Below the pieces are notes generated by a model. It saw nothing but the letters and a program-made list of their open reading frames with translations, was not told the origin of the DNA and ran no database searches. The position numbers and the translations under genes were made by a program. 47,200 nt of DNA from Paludibacter propionicigenes. Its GTDB lineage: Bacteria > Bacteroidota > Bacteroidia > Bacteroidales > JAIFNL01. The stretch is from NCBI GenBank assembly GCA_020721325.1, contig DYNA01000016.1:1-47200 (forward strand). The letters are read 5' to 3'. Below are positions 17,883 through 29,079 of the stretch, piece by piece (within the stretch, counting starts at the first letter, position 1; each line of letters begins with the position of its first letter).

Positions 17883-19949
17883 ATGAAAACTTTCAAAAAT
17901 TACTTGTTTTTGGTTCTATTAATACTGGCTTTTTTCACATCTTGCGAAATGAAAGAAATACTGAACGTAGAACTATCAGAAAATGAAATATCTAACGATT
18001 TTGAGTACCAAACTACTCAAAACATTGAATTTAGCTTGTATGTGCTCAACTCAAAAGGCGAAGCACTTAAAAATGTACCGCTAAACGTTTACGACTCTGA
18101 CCCTTTTGATTTGGAAGGAAATTTTGTTGACGGAAAAGCCAATTTACTTTTCAAAGGAATAACAAATTCAAAAGGTGAATTTAATTACAAAACCAAATTA
18201 CCTCAGTATTTAAACAAAGTTTATGTTTGTCCACAATACATAGGTGTAGCCTCAAAAGGAGTAATAACAATCAATTCCGAATACGAATTTTATACCTTAG
18301 GCGGAAAAGCTCCGGCTAACGTAACGAGCAAATCTACCCTAAAAGGAAAAAAAGTAAACGGATATTTAACATTGGGAACTTGGAACGAATTAGGTGTTCC
18401 GAACTATTTGGTATTAGAAAACGATAACATTTCGAGTGAATTATTACAAAAAATTAATGCTTCTCTTCCAGAAAGACAGCCCGTTCCACAGCATCACCCT
18501 GAGTTTATAGACAACAACGCTCAAGTAAATGTGCGTTTGATAGCCGATGCAAAATTATGGGTAACTTTTGTTCACGAAGCTGCGGGTTGGAAAAACGTGT
18601 TGGGTTATTATACTTATCCAACAAACAATCCTCCTCAAAGTGCCGAAGACATTGAAAATTTAATCATTCTTTTCCCAAATTCGTCCTATAAAAATTCAGG
18701 TGGCGGTTTGTATTCAGGAAATAAAGTTCAGTTAAAATATTGGAACGAAGAAACCAACGAATTTTCAGAAACTTTTCCAGAAGGCACAACAGTAGGTTGG
18801 TTTATCAATGCCAACGGCTGGAATGGAAGTGTAACGGAAGGCAATTATCGCCATTATTCAAATTCCGAATTTAACGTAGAACAAAATCAAGAATTGCAAA
18901 AACACAATGTTTTATTGCGAGATGTTGAAAATCAATTACTTATATTAGGTTTTGAAGACATTAGACGCGATGCAGGCAGTTGCGACCAAGATTTTAACGA
19001 TGCTGTATTCTATGTAAAAGGCGAACCTTTTGGAGCAATTGATTTAGAAGATGTTGAAGATGCAGAAGAAATAGTAGATACTGATAATGACGGAGTTTCA
19101 GATAGTTTTGATGATTATCCAGACGATGACACAAGAGCTTTTGATAACTACTACCCTTCTAAAAATGTTTTTGGAACATTTATTTTTGAAGACTTATGGC
19201 CTTCAAAAGGAGATTACGATTTTGAAGACTTGGTAATGGATTACAACATCAATCAAATAACCAACGCTCAAAATCAAATCGTTGAGATTTCCTCGCGCTA
19301 TGTGGTAAAAGCAATTGGAGCTGGTTTTAACAATGGTTTTGGTTTCCAACTTTCAGCTTCGCCCGAAGATATAGAATCGGTTGAAGGCTTTAATATTCAA
19401 GGAAATTACATAACCCTAAACAGCAACAAAACCGAAGCCAATCAAAGCAAAGCCACAATAATTTTGTTTGACAACGCTTATAATATTTTGCCACGTGTAC
19501 CGGGTTATTTTGGAGTAAACGTAGTACCGGAAGCACCTTATTCAGAGCCAGATACCGTATTTTTAAGTGTAAAATTCAAAAATAAAATTCCAATTATTCA
19601 ATCGGCTTTACCTCCTTACAATTCATTCTTAATTGTAAACAAAATAAGAGGCAAAGAAATTCATTTGCCCAACATGCAACCAACTGATTTAGTTGATGTT
19701 TCATTTTTTGGCACAGCCGACGACAATAGTATTCCGGAAGAAGGAAAATATTACACATCGACCAAATATTATCCTTGGGCAATTGACCTGCCAAATTCTT
19801 ACAAACACATGCAATCTTCAAAACGAATAACTTTGGGTTATTTGAATTTTGCAAAATGGGCAGAAAGCAATGGCACTCTTTTCAAAGATTGGTATCTTGA
19901 TATTGAAGGTTACAGAAACTGGGATTATATTTATCCGCATGGAAACTAA
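17883..19949 (+). CDS. LruC-domain-containing surface lipoprotein
   Basis: 688 aa; lipobox 'FFTSC'; 'DTDNDGVSDSFDDYPDDDTRAFDNYYPSKNVFGTFIFEDLWPSKGDYDFEDLVMDYNI'. Confidence 0.82.
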   Translation: MKTFKNYLFLVLLILAFFTSCEMKEILNVELSENEISNDFEYQTTQNIEFSLYVLNSKGEALKNVPLNVYDSDPFDLEGNFVDGKANLLFKGITNSKGEFNYKTKLPQYLNKVYVCPQYIGVASKGVITINSEYEFYTLGGKAPANVTSKSTLKGKKVNGYLTLGTWNELGVPNYLVLENDNISSELLQKINASLPERQPVPQHHPEFIDNNAQVNVRLIADAKLWVTFVHEAAGWKNVLGYYTYPTNNPPQSAEDIENLIILFPNSSYKNSGGGLYSGNKVQLKYWNEETNEFSETFPEGTTVGWFINANGWNGSVTEGNYRHYSNSEFNVEQNQELQKHNVLLRDVENQLLILGFEDIRRDAGSCDQDFNDAVFYVKGEPFGAIDLEDVEDAEEIVDTDNDGVSDSFDDYPDDDTRAFDNYYPSKNVFGTFIFEDLWPSKGDYDFEDLVMDYNINQITNAQNQIVEISSRYVVKAIGAGFNNGFGFQLSASPEDIESVEGFNIQGNYITLNSNKTEANQSKATIILFDNAYNILPRVPGYFGVNVVPEAPYSEPDTVFLSVKFKNKIPIIQSALPPYNSFLIVNKIRGKEIHLPNMQPTDLVDVSFFGTADDNSIPEEGKYYTSTKYYPWAIDLPNSYKHMQSSKRITLGYLNFAKWAESNGTLFKDWYLDIEGYRNWDYIYPHGN

Positions 19950-20026
19950 TGCAGTATTAATTTTATATCTGCAAATTTGCTAACTACATAAAAGTCAAAG
20001 CAAAATTCGGATCTTATTAAAAAAAA

Positions 20027-20056
20027 AACTTCTTAAAACTATTTTAAGGAGTTTTT
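20027..20056 (+). terminator. Rho-independent-like terminator
   Basis: AAACTTCTTAAAA / TTTTAAGGAGTTT stem (one G-U), followed by a T-run. Confidence 0.7.
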
Positions 20057-20669
20057 TTTTTCCTAAAAATCTGTTTTTTGTAAAAAAAAATATCAACAAT
20101 GGGCTTCGGTCTTGCTTGTAAAAAACAAATATCTGATATTAAATACTTTATAATCAAATTTCTTCCCAAGCTTTCACTTAAATTTTAAAAAAAACGTATT
20201 TTAAAATTACAAAACAACAATCTTATTTTTTTCAAAAAAAATAAAACAATATAAAAAAAATATTTTTTTTTATAATTTTATATAAAAAAAAGAAAATAGT
20301 AAGAAAAGTATGAAAATTTATGAATAATTTTTACCAAAATATCATATTTTTACTAAATAAAATAAATACATCAAAAATTTACCACATTTTAACATTTTTT
20401 TTTAAAGCATAAGTAACTAATTTAAAAGTATTTATAAAAAAAAGTAAAAAAATTTTCATAATAAAATAAAAAAATAATTCAAAATAATTATCTTTACCAA
20501 ATAATATAAAAAATAAAAACTATTTTTGATAATATAATTTCCAATAAGGTACTAAATTTTAATAAGTTAATTAAATTTTAGTTAAAAAAAATAGCTATTT
20601 GGAGATTTATATATTGTGTATTTTGAAAAAAATTTTATAACTCAAACTTTTTAAAAGAATTTAGGTAAA

Positions 20670-23600
20670 ATGAAAAGCTTTGTTTTATTAACCTCTATTG
20701 TATTGATATTCAGTCTTTCTGTATTCGCGCAACCTGAAATTATTGTACAATCCAAACACAATTCGAGAGTATTACAATCGAAATACAGCTACGATGGGCG
20801 TTGGATAGTAACGGGAGATGAAAACGGAAAAATTATTTTATGGGACGCCAAAACAAAAAAACGTGTTCGCACTTTTTTTAATTTGGGCTATCCGGTGAAA
20901 GCCTTGACTTTTCACCCAACTAAGAATTTTCTAATCTCATCGAGTTACAACAAAATATTAGAATGGGATATTTATACCGGAAAAATAAAAAGGGTATTTA
21001 AAATAGAACATTCCGATTACATAACAAGTCTTGATTTTTCGAGCGATGGAAAATACATAGCCAGCGGGTCGTTAGACGAGAGTGCCATTGTTTGGAAATA
21101 TCAAAACGCCAAAGCCATAAGCAAGTTAAAACAAAAAATGTTTTACAACAATGCCATTTATTCGGTAAAATTTTCGCATTTGGGTAGAAATTTATTTACC
21201 GCCGGCGAAGATATTAATGTAAACATGTGGGATTGGAAAAAAGGAAAGTTGATTAAAAAATTTAAACACCACAAATATAAAATCAATAATATTGCCATAA
21301 ACAGCACCAATAGTTTGATAGCTTCGGCAAGTAACGATAGCAAAGTAAACATTTGGAGCATTAATAGTGGAAAAAAAGTAGCCTGCCTTCAATTGCCCGA
21401 TGCGCCGGCTCAAAGTATAGCTTTTCACCCCAATTTAGACCGAATAATAGCAACTTATTATAAAAATTTTACCGATTCTACCAAACTTTATACTCAAGAA
21501 GTGGTTGAAGGCAGAATAATAATGTGGGATATAAATAAGCTAAAAATTGTTTGGGACAAAAAACTCTCCGGTGGCATTTTAGACATTGCCATTACTCCCG
21601 ATGGAAAGAGTTTTATTACAGCCAATAGCGATACGAATGTAAAAATTTTCAACATTTCAAATGCCAATTTACTTTATGTTTTAGGTATCGAAACACAAAT
21701 AAATAACATTGTTTTTATACCTGAGCGCAATGAATTTTTAACGGCACTGAACAATGGAGTGATTAAAATATGGGATTCAAAACGCTTGAAAGTTAAAGGT
21801 ACTTTGGAAACCAATATCCCAGAGCGAGTAGTTGCCATAGATTATGATTATTCGAGTGGCAATCTGGTGGCAGCCATAGTATCTACAATTTTTATATGGA
21901 ATTATGATTACAATCAAAAAAAGTATTTGTTTCTTAATACTTTTAAAATACCTGAAAGTATAATTTCGGATATTCAATTGAGCGATTTTTCGACCAAAAT
22001 ATTTGTAAAACGCGAGTCTTCGCACAATAAATACGATATTGAAAAACTTCCCGCCTATAAAAATGGCATTTTACCGGAAGATTTAATGGAACAAATCGAT
22101 TCGATTAAAATAGAAGTTTATAGTTTTAATGGAGAGAAAATATATGATTATCAAGATATTTCGCACGAAGAAATTCTTTTTGCCAACAATAATTCGACTC
22201 AACGAATAGCTTACAACAACACCAAAAGTAATATTGTAGAATGTGATTTTAATAAATTTTTAAGTAATAAACAATTGCTGAATTGTCCGGAAGGTGCAAT
22301 GAGTAATACAGTTGTAAAGAATTTAAAAAATTCATCGTCAAAACTCAGTAGCAGCCTTGGTGCGATAAAAACAAAGCAAATCGAACCCAGTTTAAGTAAA
22401 AAAGCACTCAAAACAGAACAAAAACGCTTGAGTAAAATAAATGAAAATTTTACGGTGGGTGCCAATAAATATATTCACATTTCGTACAGTACCGATGGAA
22501 ATTATATTGCAGCTTCGGGCTATTTTGATTACATAGAACTAATTGATTTAAAGGAAAATACCACTAAAAGAATAGGTCATTTTACAGAACCGGTCAATTA
22601 TTTTGAATTTAGCACCGATAATTCAATGCTGGCAAGTATTTCAGAGAATAAAGGACAAGTTTGGAACATAAAAAACGGTGCTTTGGAAACAGAAATAAAA
22701 TCGGAAAATCAACTCAAAGAAATCCATTTTTTTGAAGAAAATCAAAAAATTCTTACCTACGGCGACGAAGATGGAATGAGAGCTTGGAATTCGCAAACCG
22801 GCGAGCCAATTGCTACTATGGTTTCCATTGGCAAAAATGATTTTATAACGCTTTCGCACGAAAACTATTACATCAGCTCAGAAAACGGCAGCCAAGGAGT
22901 CGCTTTTTTTGTTGATGAAACTTCTATTCCGGTAGAATGTTTTAAAATGAAATTTTATAGACCCGAAATTGTATTAGAACGCTTAGGCTTTTCAGACCAA
23001 AATATAATAAACGATTATGCTTCGGATTACAATCAAAATTTGGAAAAATTCGGAATCACACAAGAAGATTTTGATTTATCGCACATTCCAACCATAGAAA
23101 TTCAAAATAAGAAAGAATACAAATGGTTCACTTACAATCGAAATATCAATTTAGATGTTTTTGCAACTGATTTATCACACAATCTGAAAAAAATAAATAT
23201 TTTGGTAAATGGTGTTCCCATTTTAAAACCTTCTCAAACCGATTTAAGCAACCACAATACAGATAGTTATTTTCAAAAATACACTGTTGAATTGAATATG
23301 GGTAAAAATGTAATTTATACTTATATTACAAACGATAAAGGTATTGAATCACTTAAAGATTCGTTAGTGATAACCTTAAAAAACAGAAATAATACCGTAA
23401 CAAAACCTAATTTATACATTATTGCGCTTGGAACTTATAATTTTTCGGAAGAAAATCTAAACTCAGAGTTTAATCTCGAAAATACAAGAAAACTTATTAA
23501 AGTTCTAACAAAAGATGTTTCTCAATACAATGAAATAATTATTGATACCCTTTTTGACGAACAAGCATTAAAATTTCAATTGCTCAAACTCAAAAGAAAA

Positions 23601-24155
23601 TACAGACATGTGTCGGTAGATGACCAATTTATAGTAATTTCGTCGGGTTATAGTGTTCTTAAAAATAATTTTGACGTTTATTTTGCTACTTACAACATGA
23701 ATTTTAGCGACCCCGAAAAAAATGGTATTGCGCATAGTTTAATCAACGGAATGCTTTCCGAAATACCTTCGCGAAATAAAATAATTGTTGTTGATTCTTG
23801 GCAATTTATTCACAACGAAACGGCTAAAAATCTTGATAAACAAAACAATAAAGAGCTTTCGGAAATGACCATCAATACCAACGACCCCGCTAAAAATATG
23901 CGCAAAGATATTTTTAAAGAAATGTATAATACTTCCGGCACAACGGTTTTATTTACCGAAAATATTTTACGTACAGAAGAAAAAGTAAATATTATAAATA
24001 ACACACTTTCAAATGGTTATAAAAAGAAATTAGCCGATATAAACAGCGATGGAATTATTTCGAGCTACGAACTAAATACTTATCTTATTCTTCAAAACGA
24101 ATTAATTGAAGAACCCGAACAAGATAAAAAAGTAGCAATATACAAAGAATTTTAA
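20670..24155 (+). CDS. WD40-repeat protein with C-terminal caspase-like domain (probably inactive)
   Basis: 1161 aa; signal peptide; many WD40 units ('GKYIASGSLDESAIVWKYQ', 'NSLIASASNDSKVNIWSI'); 'KPNLYIIALGTYNF...', 'DDQFIVISSGYSVLKNNFDVYFATYNMNFSDPEKNGI', 'IPSRNKIIVVDSWQ'. Confidence 0.8.
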   Translation: MKSFVLLTSIVLIFSLSVFAQPEIIVQSKHNSRVLQSKYSYDGRWIVTGDENGKIILWDAKTKKRVRTFFNLGYPVKALTFHPTKNFLISSSYNKILEWDIYTGKIKRVFKIEHSDYITSLDFSSDGKYIASGSLDESAIVWKYQNAKAISKLKQKMFYNNAIYSVKFSHLGRNLFTAGEDINVNMWDWKKGKLIKKFKHHKYKINNIAINSTNSLIASASNDSKVNIWSINSGKKVACLQLPDAPAQSIAFHPNLDRIIATYYKNFTDSTKLYTQEVVEGRIIMWDINKLKIVWDKKLSGGILDIAITPDGKSFITANSDTNVKIFNISNANLLYVLGIETQINNIVFIPERNEFLTALNNGVIKIWDSKRLKVKGTLETNIPERVVAIDYDYSSGNLVAAIVSTIFIWNYDYNQKKYLFLNTFKIPESIISDIQLSDFSTKIFVKRESSHNKYDIEKLPAYKNGILPEDLMEQIDSIKIEVYSFNGEKIYDYQDISHEEILFANNNSTQRIAYNNTKSNIVECDFNKFLSNKQLLNCPEGAMSNTVVKNLKNSSSKLSSSLGAIKTKQIEPSLSKKALKTEQKRLSKINENFTVGANKYIHISYSTDGNYIAASGYFDYIELIDLKENTTKRIGHFTEPVNYFEFSTDNSMLASISENKGQVWNIKNGALETEIKSENQLKEIHFFEENQKILTYGDEDGMRAWNSQTGEPIATMVSIGKNDFITLSHENYYISSENGSQGVAFFVDETSIPVECFKMKFYRPEIVLERLGFSDQNIINDYASDYNQNLEKFGITQEDFDLSHIPTIEIQNKKEYKWFTYNRNINLDVFATDLSHNLKKINILVNGVPILKPSQTDLSNHNTDSYFQKYTVELNMGKNVIYTYITNDKGIESLKDSLVITLKNRNNTVTKPNLYIIALGTYNFSEENLNSEFNLENTRKLIKVLTKDVSQYNEIIIDTLFDEQALKFQLLKLKRKYRHVSVDDQFIVISSGYSVLKNNFDVYFATYNMNFSDPEKNGIAHSLINGMLSEIPSRNKIIVVDSWQFIHNETAKNLDKQNNKELSEMTINTNDPAKNMRKDIFKEMYNTSGTTVLFTENILRTEEKVNIINNTLSNGYKKKLADINSDGIISSYELNTYLILQNELIEEPEQDKKVAIYKEF

Positions 24156-24180
24156 CAAATAAAAGATAAAAAAATAAAAA

Positions 24181-24211
24181 AAAACTTTCCTAAAATCAAT
24201 AGGAAAGTTTT
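24181..24211. terminator. Bidirectional terminator
   Basis: AAAACTTTCCTA / TAGGAAAGTTTT between convergent genes. Confidence 0.85.
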
Positions 24212-24265
24212 TTTAATTTTAATCATTAATGAAAGAATTTCAAAAAAAAATACGGCAAAATAAAA

Positions 24266-26257
24266 TTAAAAACAATTCTCTAATTGTTTATTTAATTCAG
24301 CAATGGTACGTTTATACTGCCTAATTTCACGCTCTATTTCTTCCTGCTGCGCTCTAATTTGTTCCATACTTTGCCTCATTTCTTCTTCTTGAGCTTTCAT
24401 TTGTTCTGCTTGAATCTTAGAATCTTCAAGCAATCGAGCTGTTCGGCTATTTATTTTTATAGTGGCAAAAGTGGCAGCAATAGCTTCCGAAACTTTCTCA
24501 ATAAATTGTTTTTCATATTTATCAAAAATATTAAAAGATGCCAATTCTATAACACCTTGAACCTGTTCATTAAAAATCAGCGGTACAATAATTATATTTC
24601 GTGGAGTAGATTTTCCTAAGCCTGAGGTAATTACAGTATAATCTTCCGGCAAATCGGTTAAATAAATAATCTCTTTTTCCAAAACACTTTGCCCAACTAA
24701 ATTTTCACCAATATCAATCTTTTTTTCGGAATATTTTCTACGCTCAAAAGCATAAGTAGCTAATAATTCAAGATATAAATCGGTTTTATCTTCATCATTA
24801 AGCATCAAAATAGCACCTTGATTGGCTTTAACATATTTGGTCAATTCGCTAATAATTTTATAAGCAAAATCGGCTACATGAGTAGAATCGGAACGCAACA
24901 ACTCAGCAAAAACAGCCAAACCCGCAGTAATCCAATTGCGTCTTTCAGCCGAATGCTTACTTTTTTGATTTTCCGCTTCAGCTTTTGTTAAACTATCGCG
25001 CAATTCAACCAGCAAAGAACCCAATTTATCATTTTTACCAAGTTTATTATATTGAGCCGCATAATTTCCTTTCCGCACTTCGGTCGCAAAATTTGCCAAA
25101 TTATTTAAACCGGTTATCAAATTATTAGTCGATTGAGCCATTTCACCAAGCTCATCATTTGCATTAACTTTAAGAAGCTCTATATCAGATATTTCGCCAA
25201 CCTCCAGTTTTTTTAATATTTCAGTAACTTCTAAAACAGGACGCGAAATTGAATACAACAAAAAAAGCAAAACCAAAACCAAAATACCAAATCCCAAACT
25301 CGAAAAAAGAATCAAATGAACAAAACGCTCGCGAGACGCCTTCTGTATTTCCGACACAGGAACGGCTATACCAAGCGACCAATTTTTTTCATAAGTCCCT
25401 ATTTTAAAAGGCGCAACTGTTAAAAAATACTCGACTTTATTAATTAAAACGGCATGAAAATTAAAAAATTCACCTTTTTTTATTTTTTCAACATACAAAT
25501 CTTGTTTTTCCAAAAAAAGTTTATCAAATTTTTTTCCAAACAAAGAAGGAAAATTAACCGTTACAAAATTTCCATTATTGGTTAATAAAAAAGCGATAGA
25601 ATTCTCAAAAGGCGTAATTTGTCCGGTAATTTCTTGTAAAGCATGCAGCGAAAAATCAATCCCTACAACACCGGCAAATTCGCCACTCCAAAAAATGGGA
25701 GTAGCCAATGTAGTTTCAAAAATAGAATCTTTATTACCAATTTTAGTCCAATATGGTTCAGACAAAGATTCATTTTTCACCTCCTTAATTCTGTGATATT
25801 CAGTAATTTTACTAATCTTCCCAACATCAGCAGTGTCCACTACTTTCAAAATTTTTTTATCTTTTTTTATAAAAAAAGTAGAAACTCTTCCACTTTTATC
25901 ATAACGATTTGTATCAAAAAAAGACATCTCACGCGAATCCCATAATGCTAAAAAAAGCGGATTTTTTTTCAAATCCTTTTCAAACAATTTATCGCGCAAC
26001 AATTCAAATTGCGACAACTGCAAGAACTTACTATTCTCATTTACAGAAGCTAAAGCTCTAATCACCCCCAAATGACCTTCAAATTGCGCTCTAATTTCAT
26101 TGGCTTTTTCATGCACCAAGGCATTGAGCATTTCCTCCGAGTTTTTTTGAGTTAAACTACTGAAATTAAATATAATAATTCCTAATACCAGAGCATAAAC
26201 CAACAAAGAAGTAAATACTACTGTAAAAACTATTTTGGTATTTAATCGATTTTTCAA
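24266..26257 (-). CDS. Membrane sensor: Cache-like periplasmic domain, HAMP, GAF, C-terminal coiled coil
   Basis: 663 aa; 'FAGVVGIDFSLHALQEIT', HAMP after second TM, GAF 'GENLVGQSVLEKEIIYLTDLPEDY...IIVPLIFNEQVQGVIELASF'; no kinase/GGDEF domain recognised. Confidence 0.82.
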   Translation of the reverse strand: MKNRLNTKIVFTVVFTSLLVYALVLGIIIFNFSSLTQKNSEEMLNALVHEKANEIRAQFEGHLGVIRALASVNENSKFLQLSQFELLRDKLFEKDLKKNPLFLALWDSREMSFFDTNRYDKSGRVSTFFIKKDKKILKVVDTADVGKISKITEYHRIKEVKNESLSEPYWTKIGNKDSIFETTLATPIFWSGEFAGVVGIDFSLHALQEITGQITPFENSIAFLLTNNGNFVTVNFPSLFGKKFDKLFLEKQDLYVEKIKKGEFFNFHAVLINKVEYFLTVAPFKIGTYEKNWSLGIAVPVSEIQKASRERFVHLILFSSLGFGILVLVLLFLLYSISRPVLEVTEILKKLEVGEISDIELLKVNANDELGEMAQSTNNLITGLNNLANFATEVRKGNYAAQYNKLGKNDKLGSLLVELRDSLTKAEAENQKSKHSAERRNWITAGLAVFAELLRSDSTHVADFAYKIISELTKYVKANQGAILMLNDEDKTDLYLELLATYAFERRKYSEKKIDIGENLVGQSVLEKEIIYLTDLPEDYTVITSGLGKSTPRNIIIVPLIFNEQVQGVIELASFNIFDKYEKQFIEKVSEAIAATFATIKINSRTARLLEDSKIQAEQMKAQEEEMRQSMEQIRAQQEEIEREIRQYKRTIAELNKQLENCF

Positions 26258-26673
26258 TTTTCAATTTTTTTTTACAAAAACAAATATTTTTTCATTTTTA
26301 ACAAACAAACTCGTTCGTAAAAAAACATTCCAAAGATACAATTTTTAATAAAAAATAAAAAGTTTTAACCCAAAAAAAGTTTTTTAAAAAAAATAAATTT
26401 CATTTTTTCAAATTTTGAAACTAAAAAAATAATAAACATAAAATACTCATTTTCAACCTAAAAAAAAACTCTATTTAGAATAATTCTAAAATATGAAAAA
26501 AAATAGAAAAAAACACTATAATAAAACTTAATTTTATAATTTTATAATCTATTTCGATGATGTTTTTAGTAGAAAAATTTAACTATTTTTTTTATATAAA
26601 AAACTCATTTTAAATATTTTATTAAAAATAAAAAGCAAAAAAACTCGAAATAACTATCAATTTACAACAAACC

Positions 26674-27192
26674 ATGCGAATACAACGAATTTCACTATCA
26701 AAACAAAAAAAGCAAGACCAAGAAGTTGATTTAAGCTTACTTGAGCCGCTTTTAAAAAAATACAAGGGAAAAAAAGGAAATTTAATTCCAATCTTACAAG
26801 GTACACAAAATCTCTATAATTTTTTACCTCAAGCAGCAATTTTGAAAATTTCGGAAGAAACCGAACATAAACTTTCTGATATTTATGGTGTTGCAACATT
26901 TTATGCACAATTTAGATTAAATCCCGTAGGAAAAAATATAATCAAAGTTTGCCACGGAACGGCTTGCCACGTGCAAGATGCCAAACAAATAACAACCGCC
27001 ATCAAAGAGCATTTAAAAATAGAAGACGGACAAACCACCGAAGACGGAATTTTCACTCTCGAATCTGTGGCTTGTTTGGGCTGCTGTTCCTTAGCCCCCG
27101 TTATGATGATAGCAGACGAAACGTTTGGAAAACTCACAGGAAAATCTGCCGTAAAAATTATACGTGAAATTAAGAAAAAAGAAAATAATTAA
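26674..27192 (+). CDS. NuoE/HydC-like [2Fe-2S] subunit
   Basis: 172 aa; 'YGVATFYAQFRLNPVGKNIIKVCHGTACHV', 'ESVACLGCCSLAPVMMI'. Confidence 0.92.
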   Translation: MRIQRISLSKQKKQDQEVDLSLLEPLLKKYKGKKGNLIPILQGTQNLYNFLPQAAILKISEETEHKLSDIYGVATFYAQFRLNPVGKNIIKVCHGTACHVQDAKQITTAIKEHLKIEDGQTTEDGIFTLESVACLGCCSLAPVMMIADETFGKLTGKSAVKIIREIKKKENN

Positions 27193-27246
27193 GTCTATTT
27201 TTTTATAATAAAAATTGTATTTTAGACTAAAAAACCATTAAAAAAA

Positions 27247-29025
27247 ATGGAAAAATTAAAATTAATTGTAGGAATGGGAAGTTGCGGAATAGCTGCCGGA
27301 GCTGGAAAAGTTTTCGAGAAATTAAAGCAACTCAAAACAGAAGAACTATTCGATATAAATATTGACCAAACAAGCTGTATAGGAATGTGTTACCGCGAAC
27401 CACTTGTTGAAATAATTGACAATAACCATTCGTATTTATATGGCGGAATTGACGAAAACAAAGTAGAAGAACTCATTGAACACCATCAAAAATTTCATCT
27501 TCCCATAAAAGAATGGGTAGTAAAAACGGAAGAATTTACTACACAAGACAACGAATTTACCGATTCGCAAGTAAAAATAGCCTTAAGAAACTGTGGCTAC
27601 ATCAATCCGGAGCGAATTGAAGAATATGAAGCCCAAAAAGGGTATCAATCCATCAAAAAAATAGCTGAAAATAAAATTTCAGCCCAAGAAGTAATCCAGT
27701 CAATACTCGATTCCGGACTTAGAGGACGCGGAGGCGGAGGCTTTTCAACCGGAATGAAATGGCGTTTTGCACGCAACAGTCAAAATACCGAAAAATATAT
27801 TATCTGCAATGCCGATGAAGGCGACCCGGGAGCTTTCATGGATAGGTCGCTACTCGAAGGCGACCCGCATTCGGTTATAGAAGGTATGATAATTGGTGCC
27901 TATGCCATTGGAGCCACAGAAGGTGTAATTTATTGCAGAGCCGAATATCCATTGGCTATCAAGCGATTAAACATTGCATTAGAGCAAGCCAGACAAAAAG
28001 GATATTTAGGAAAAAACATTTTGGGAATCCAAAATTTTAACCTGAATATTTATGTAAAAGAAGGTGCAGGCGCATTTGTTTGCGGTGAAGAAACCGCCCT
28101 AATTGCCTCCGTAGAAGGAGAGCGCGGCATGCCTCGCAAACGTCCGCCATTTCCGGCAGCTTCCGGTCTTTGGAAAAAGCCTACAAACATCAATAACGTA
28201 GAAACTTACGCTAATATTCCTTGGATAATTCTTAACGGAGCCAAAGAATATTCAAAATATGGAACCGAAAAAAGTAAAGGCACAAAAGTTTTTGCCCTTA
28301 CGGGAAAAATAAATCGCGGCGGATTGGTTGAAGTACCAATGGGAATAACGATTAAAGACATCATTTTTAAATTGGGCGGTGGCATTCAAAATGGCAAAAA
28401 ATTTAAAGCAGTCCAATTAGGTGGACCTTCCGGCGGCTGTATTCCGGCATACCTCGACGACACCATAGTCGATTACGATTCGGTCAATGCAACCGGTGCC
28501 ATCATGGGTTCGGGCGGCATGGTAGTAATGGACGAAACAACCTGCATGGTAGATATGGCGCGGTTTTTCTTAGATTTTACACAAAAAGAATCGTGTGGTA
28601 AATGTACTTTTTGCAGAATAGGAACCAAGCGAATGTTGGAAATTCTCACTCGAATAACCGAAGGAGAAGGCAAAGAAGGCGACATAGAAAAACTGGAAGA
28701 ACTTTCTTATCAAATCAAAGAATCTTCACTTTGTGGTCTTGGACAAACAGCTCCTAATCCGGTACTTACAACCATAAAATATTTTAGAAACGAGTACGAA
28801 GCCCACATTCGTGACAAAAAATGTCCGGCAAAAAGCTGCACAAAACTTTTAACTTACGAAGTAATTGCGGAAAATTGCACAGGCTGCACAATTTGTGCCA
28901 TAAATTGCCCAACAAATGCCATCGATGGAGGCAAAAAAACGATTCATTTCATTCGTCAAGACGCATGTATAAAATGTGGAGCTTGCTTTACAAAATGCAA
29001 TTTTAATGCAATAAAAATATCGTAA
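27247..29025 (+). CDS. NuoF/HydB-like flavoprotein with N-terminal Fd-like domain and C-terminal 2x[4Fe-4S]
   Basis: 592 aa; 'GLRGRGGGGFSTGMKW', 'CNADEGDPGAFMDR', 'ESCGKCTFCRIGTKRM', 'CTGCTICAINCPTNAI', 'CIKCGACFTKCNFNAI'. Confidence 0.94.
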   Translation: MEKLKLIVGMGSCGIAAGAGKVFEKLKQLKTEELFDINIDQTSCIGMCYREPLVEIIDNNHSYLYGGIDENKVEELIEHHQKFHLPIKEWVVKTEEFTTQDNEFTDSQVKIALRNCGYINPERIEEYEAQKGYQSIKKIAENKISAQEVIQSILDSGLRGRGGGGFSTGMKWRFARNSQNTEKYIICNADEGDPGAFMDRSLLEGDPHSVIEGMIIGAYAIGATEGVIYCRAEYPLAIKRLNIALEQARQKGYLGKNILGIQNFNLNIYVKEGAGAFVCGEETALIASVEGERGMPRKRPPFPAASGLWKKPTNINNVETYANIPWIILNGAKEYSKYGTEKSKGTKVFALTGKINRGGLVEVPMGITIKDIIFKLGGGIQNGKKFKAVQLGGPSGGCIPAYLDDTIVDYDSVNATGAIMGSGGMVVMDETTCMVDMARFFLDFTQKESCGKCTFCRIGTKRMLEILTRITEGEGKEGDIEKLEELSYQIKESSLCGLGQTAPNPVLTTIKYFRNEYEAHIRDKKCPAKSCTKLLTYEVIAENCTGCTICAINCPTNAIDGGKKTIHFIRQDACIKCGACFTKCNFNAIKIS

Positions 29026-29079
29026 AAAATATGATTTTTTATTTATAAAATTTTATAATCTAATGAAATTAATATATAA

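Noticed and set aside
19950-20669. 720-bp very AT-rich intergenic region as a possible decayed gene or ncRNA
   Set aside because: No convincing ORF remnant or structured RNA motif visible beyond the terminator at its left end.
29043-29058. Palindrome TTATAAAATTTTATAA, with similar runs near 2645-2658 and 851-863
   Set aside because: Pure A/T palindromes of this kind are expected often in such AT-rich DNA; no consistent position relative to genes.
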